A stretch of DNA of 14,857 nucleotides, from the NCBI GenBank assembly GCA_040377825.1, contig JBEINZ010000049.1, forward strand, positions 1 to 14,857. The letters are read 5' to 3'. Each line of letters opens with the position of its first letter. Position 1 is the first letter of the stretch. Origin of the DNA: JBEINZ01 sp040377825 (GTDB lineage: Bacteria > Pseudomonadota > Alphaproteobacteria > Rhizobiales > Ancalomicrobiaceae). The notes beneath the pieces were generated by a model. It saw nothing but the letters and a program-made list of their open reading frames with translations, was not told where the DNA came from and made no database searches. A program made the position numbers and the translations under genes. This document shows positions 13,129 through 14,857 of this stretch, one piece after another.

Positions 13129-14796
13129 ATGAACCAGGTAATTCCAAACGACGTCCATGTACTTTTTGATAGACTTCGCGCCGATCTCGTTGAACGAAGC
13201 GCCATCGGGCGGGTGGTAAGCTGCGATGGGGCGCGCGCGACCGTTGCCGCGATCCTGCAATCGGGGCTATCCGCCGATGGCGACGCTTGGGCGATCGGCC
13301 GACTCGTGACTATCGATGCGGGCCAAAGCCGTGCGGTGGGCATGGTCTTCCAAGTCCGCGTTTCCGGAAATGTCTGGTCGGAATCGGGAACGAATGCCGT
13401 TCATGCCGATGTCGAGTTGCTCGGCGAAATCATCGATCAACAGATCGGCGTGCCGTCGTTTCGAAAGGGCATCGGAAGCTATCCATCGCTCGGCGCGGCG
13501 GCCCGTTCGATCAGCGCTGACGATCTCGGAGCGATCTATGCGGTTGGCGCAAGCGAAGCGGTGGAGATCGGCCGGCTTTCGCAAAACCAGAACGTTGCCG
13601 CCATGGTCTCGATCCATGACATGCTCAATCGCCATTTCGCGGTCCTGGGCATGACGGGTGTCGGTAAATCGACTGCGGTTGCGTCCTTGATTCGCTTGGC
13701 GGTCGCCAACAAGCCGAACCTGAGGGTGATGGTTCTCGATCCGCATAACGAGTATGCCAATGCTTTTCCGGAGGATGCGGCGGTTTTCGATGCGACGACG
13801 CTCGATCTTCCCTACTGGCTTTTCCGGCTCGACGAGCTCGCGGATGTCGTGTTCAACGGGGATCAGGTCCCGCCGAAGGAGCTCGAAATCCTGCGGGAGT
13901 TGGTGACGGCGGCCAAGGTCAGATGCCGCAACGAGACGGTTTCGGCTCCGCGCTCGATCCTGCGCCAGCAATCCAACGGTCCCGTGGTCACGGCGGACAG
14001 CCCGCTTCCCTATCGGATCGGCGAAGTTATCCGATTGATCGAGGACATGCTGGGCAAGCTCGAGCCGCCGTTCGATCGCACGGATTTGCGCTCGCTCAAG
14101 CAGCGCTTGATGTGGCTCTACAACGACAAGCGATTTGCGTTCATGTTCGCCGCACAGGCGGCCGACGTCAGCTTGGAGCGCATTCTCGGCACGTTGTTCC
14201 GCATTCCTGACGAAGGCCGGCGCATCGCGTTGCTCCAACTCGCCGGGCTGCCGGGCGAGGTCACAAATGCCGTCGCTTCGGTGCTGGCGCGGCTCGCCTT
14301 TGATTTCGGCCTGTGGAGCGGCAACCAATACGAAATCCTCTTTGTGTGCGAAGAAGCGCACCGATACATCCCTCAGGAGGCTAGTTACGGCTTCCGCCTT
14401 ACACGCCAGGCGATTGCTCGGATTGCCAAGGAGGGCCGCAAATACGGGGTCTATCTCGGTGTCGTCACGCAGCGCCCCGGAGAATTGGATCCAACCATCT
14501 TGTCGCAATGTTCAACCATCTTCGCCATGCGCTTGGCGAATGATCGCGACAAGGAGATCATCCGCGCCGCCATTCCCGATGCCTCCGACAGCGCGGTCAC
14601 GCAGCTGTCGTCCATGGGCAATCGCGAGGCAATCGTTTTTGGCGAAGGGGTGGCGGCAACGATGCGTCTTCGCTTCACGCAACAAGACTCCGGCCGACTA
14701 CCTGCCACCAACGCATTCGTCGACCACCTGAGGAACGTGAGCGCGACCGATCTTCGCGCGGTCATCGAGCGCATGAAGCAGTACGCGGCGTCGTAA
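13129..14796 (+). CDS. HerA-like hexameric ATPase (DUF87 type)
   Basis: FtsK/HerA-superfamily ATPase, a family of hexameric DNA translocases. The 555 residues begin with a beta-rich region like the HerA HAS-barrel (IGRVVSCDGARATVAAI at about 26-42, continuing to ~165). Walker A is GMTGVGKST at 174-182. The Walker B region is ILFVCEEAHRYIP at 403-414, with E408 E409 in place of the more usual DE. Polar strand TQRP lies at 448-451. RQAIARIAKEGRKYGV at 426-441 is the conserved HerA helix with basic residues that may serve as the arginine finger. The C-terminus (NREAIVFGEGVAATMRLRF) is also typical. Many archaeal and some bacterial herA genes sit beside nurA, and others pair with SIR2-like genes in defence; neither partner is present here. 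The ATG at 13129 lacks a clear ribosome site, so the exact start is uncertain. Confidence 0.88.
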   Translation: MNQVIPNDVHVLFDRLRADLVERSAIGRVVSCDGARATVAAILQSGLSADGDAWAIGRLVTIDAGQSRAVGMVFQVRVSGNVWSESGTNAVHADVELLGEIIDQQIGVPSFRKGIGSYPSLGAAARSISADDLGAIYAVGASEAVEIGRLSQNQNVAAMVSIHDMLNRHFAVLGMTGVGKSTAVASLIRLAVANKPNLRVMVLDPHNEYANAFPEDAAVFDATTLDLPYWLFRLDELADVVFNGDQVPPKELEILRELVTAAKVRCRNETVSAPRSILRQQSNGPVVTADSPLPYRIGEVIRLIEDMLGKLEPPFDRTDLRSLKQRLMWLYNDKRFAFMFAAQAADVSLERILGTLFRIPDEGRRIALLQLAGLPGEVTNAVASVLARLAFDFGLWSGNQYEILFVCEEAHRYIPQEASYGFRLTRQAIARIAKEGRKYGVYLGVVTQRPGELDPTILSQCSTIFAMRLANDRDKEIIRAAIPDASDSAVTQLSSMGNREAIVFGEGVAATMRLRFTQQDSGRLPATNAFVDHLRNVSATDLRAVIERMKQYAAS

Positions 14797-14829
14797 TTGC
14801 TAAATCGCGGGCGACGATCCGAACAAACT

Positions 14830-14857
14830 TAGAGCCTGTCCCGTTCGGATCGAAGCG
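14830..14857. repeat. REP-like palindrome, family A, copy 2 (cut by the window end)
   Basis: Bases 14830-14851 are the exact reverse complement of 37-58. The sequence then enters the same central turn (cgaagcg), so the other arm is expected beyond the window. It lies 33 nt past the HerA-like stop codon, probably at the 3' end of that transcript. Confidence 0.75.

Noticed and set aside
8..14857. The window as one composite transposon bounded by inverted repeats
   Set aside because: The matching ends are arms of self-palindromic repeats, so they match in either orientation by nature. No transposase is present, and housekeeping genes lie between them.

Overview
The window reads as chromosomal DNA of an alphaproteobacterium, most likely in Rhizobiales/Hyphomicrobiales. 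The reasons are high-GC, strongly biased codon use in the housekeeping genes, the rpmI-rplT-pheS-(membrane protein)-pheT order, a HigBA module of the type common in that order, and REP-like intergenic palindromes. This is inference from gene content; no species can be named.

Layout. (1) 1-5250, minus strand: translation genes. rpmI and rplT (ribosomal proteins L35 and L20) have a good sigma70-type promoter at 5219-5247 and a structured leader of about 160 nt. A hairpin terminator follows rplT, then come pheS, a small membrane protein of unknown function, and pheT. infC is not next to rpmI. (2) 5314-10181: an accessory block of lower GC bounded by a 131-bp imperfect direct repeat, 4737 bp apart. 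The repeat is the 3' end of a HigA-type antitoxin gene plus its downstream flank. Inside, on the minus strand, are a 3+1+3 membrane protein resembling the PQ-loop/SWEET fold, the C-terminal remnant of a SAM methyltransferase, and four overlapping genes: MFS transporter, class I SAM methyltransferase, MttB-superfamily methyltransferase (shortened) and a GFA-type zinc protein. (3) 10086-10684, minus strand: a complete higBA toxin-antitoxin module with a perfect 16-bp palindrome just upstream of the toxin. (4) 10852-14796, plus strand: an orphan HyuA-type hydantoinase/oxoprolinase subunit and a HerA-like ATPase. A second palindrome family lies between them.

The most unusual part is the 5.4-10.05 kb block. 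The MFS, SAM-methyltransferase, MttB-like and GFA genes overlap by 8, 8 and 4 nt, so they are almost certainly one translationally coupled operon. Family knowledge suggests handling of a small methylated compound: uptake, methyl transfer, and perhaps a C1/thiol adduct step. The substrate cannot be read from sequence, and no corrinoid protein or reductase is present. The MttB-like protein lacks a C-terminal block, the GFA protein looks clipped, and one methyltransferase is a remnant, so the block may be partly decayed. The higA remnant at the far edge suggests that the block was inserted at, or exchanged next to, a higA 3' end.

Two copies of one long palindrome (8-58, and 14830 to the window end) border the window. 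They look like dispersed REP-type repeats rather than ends of one mobile element.
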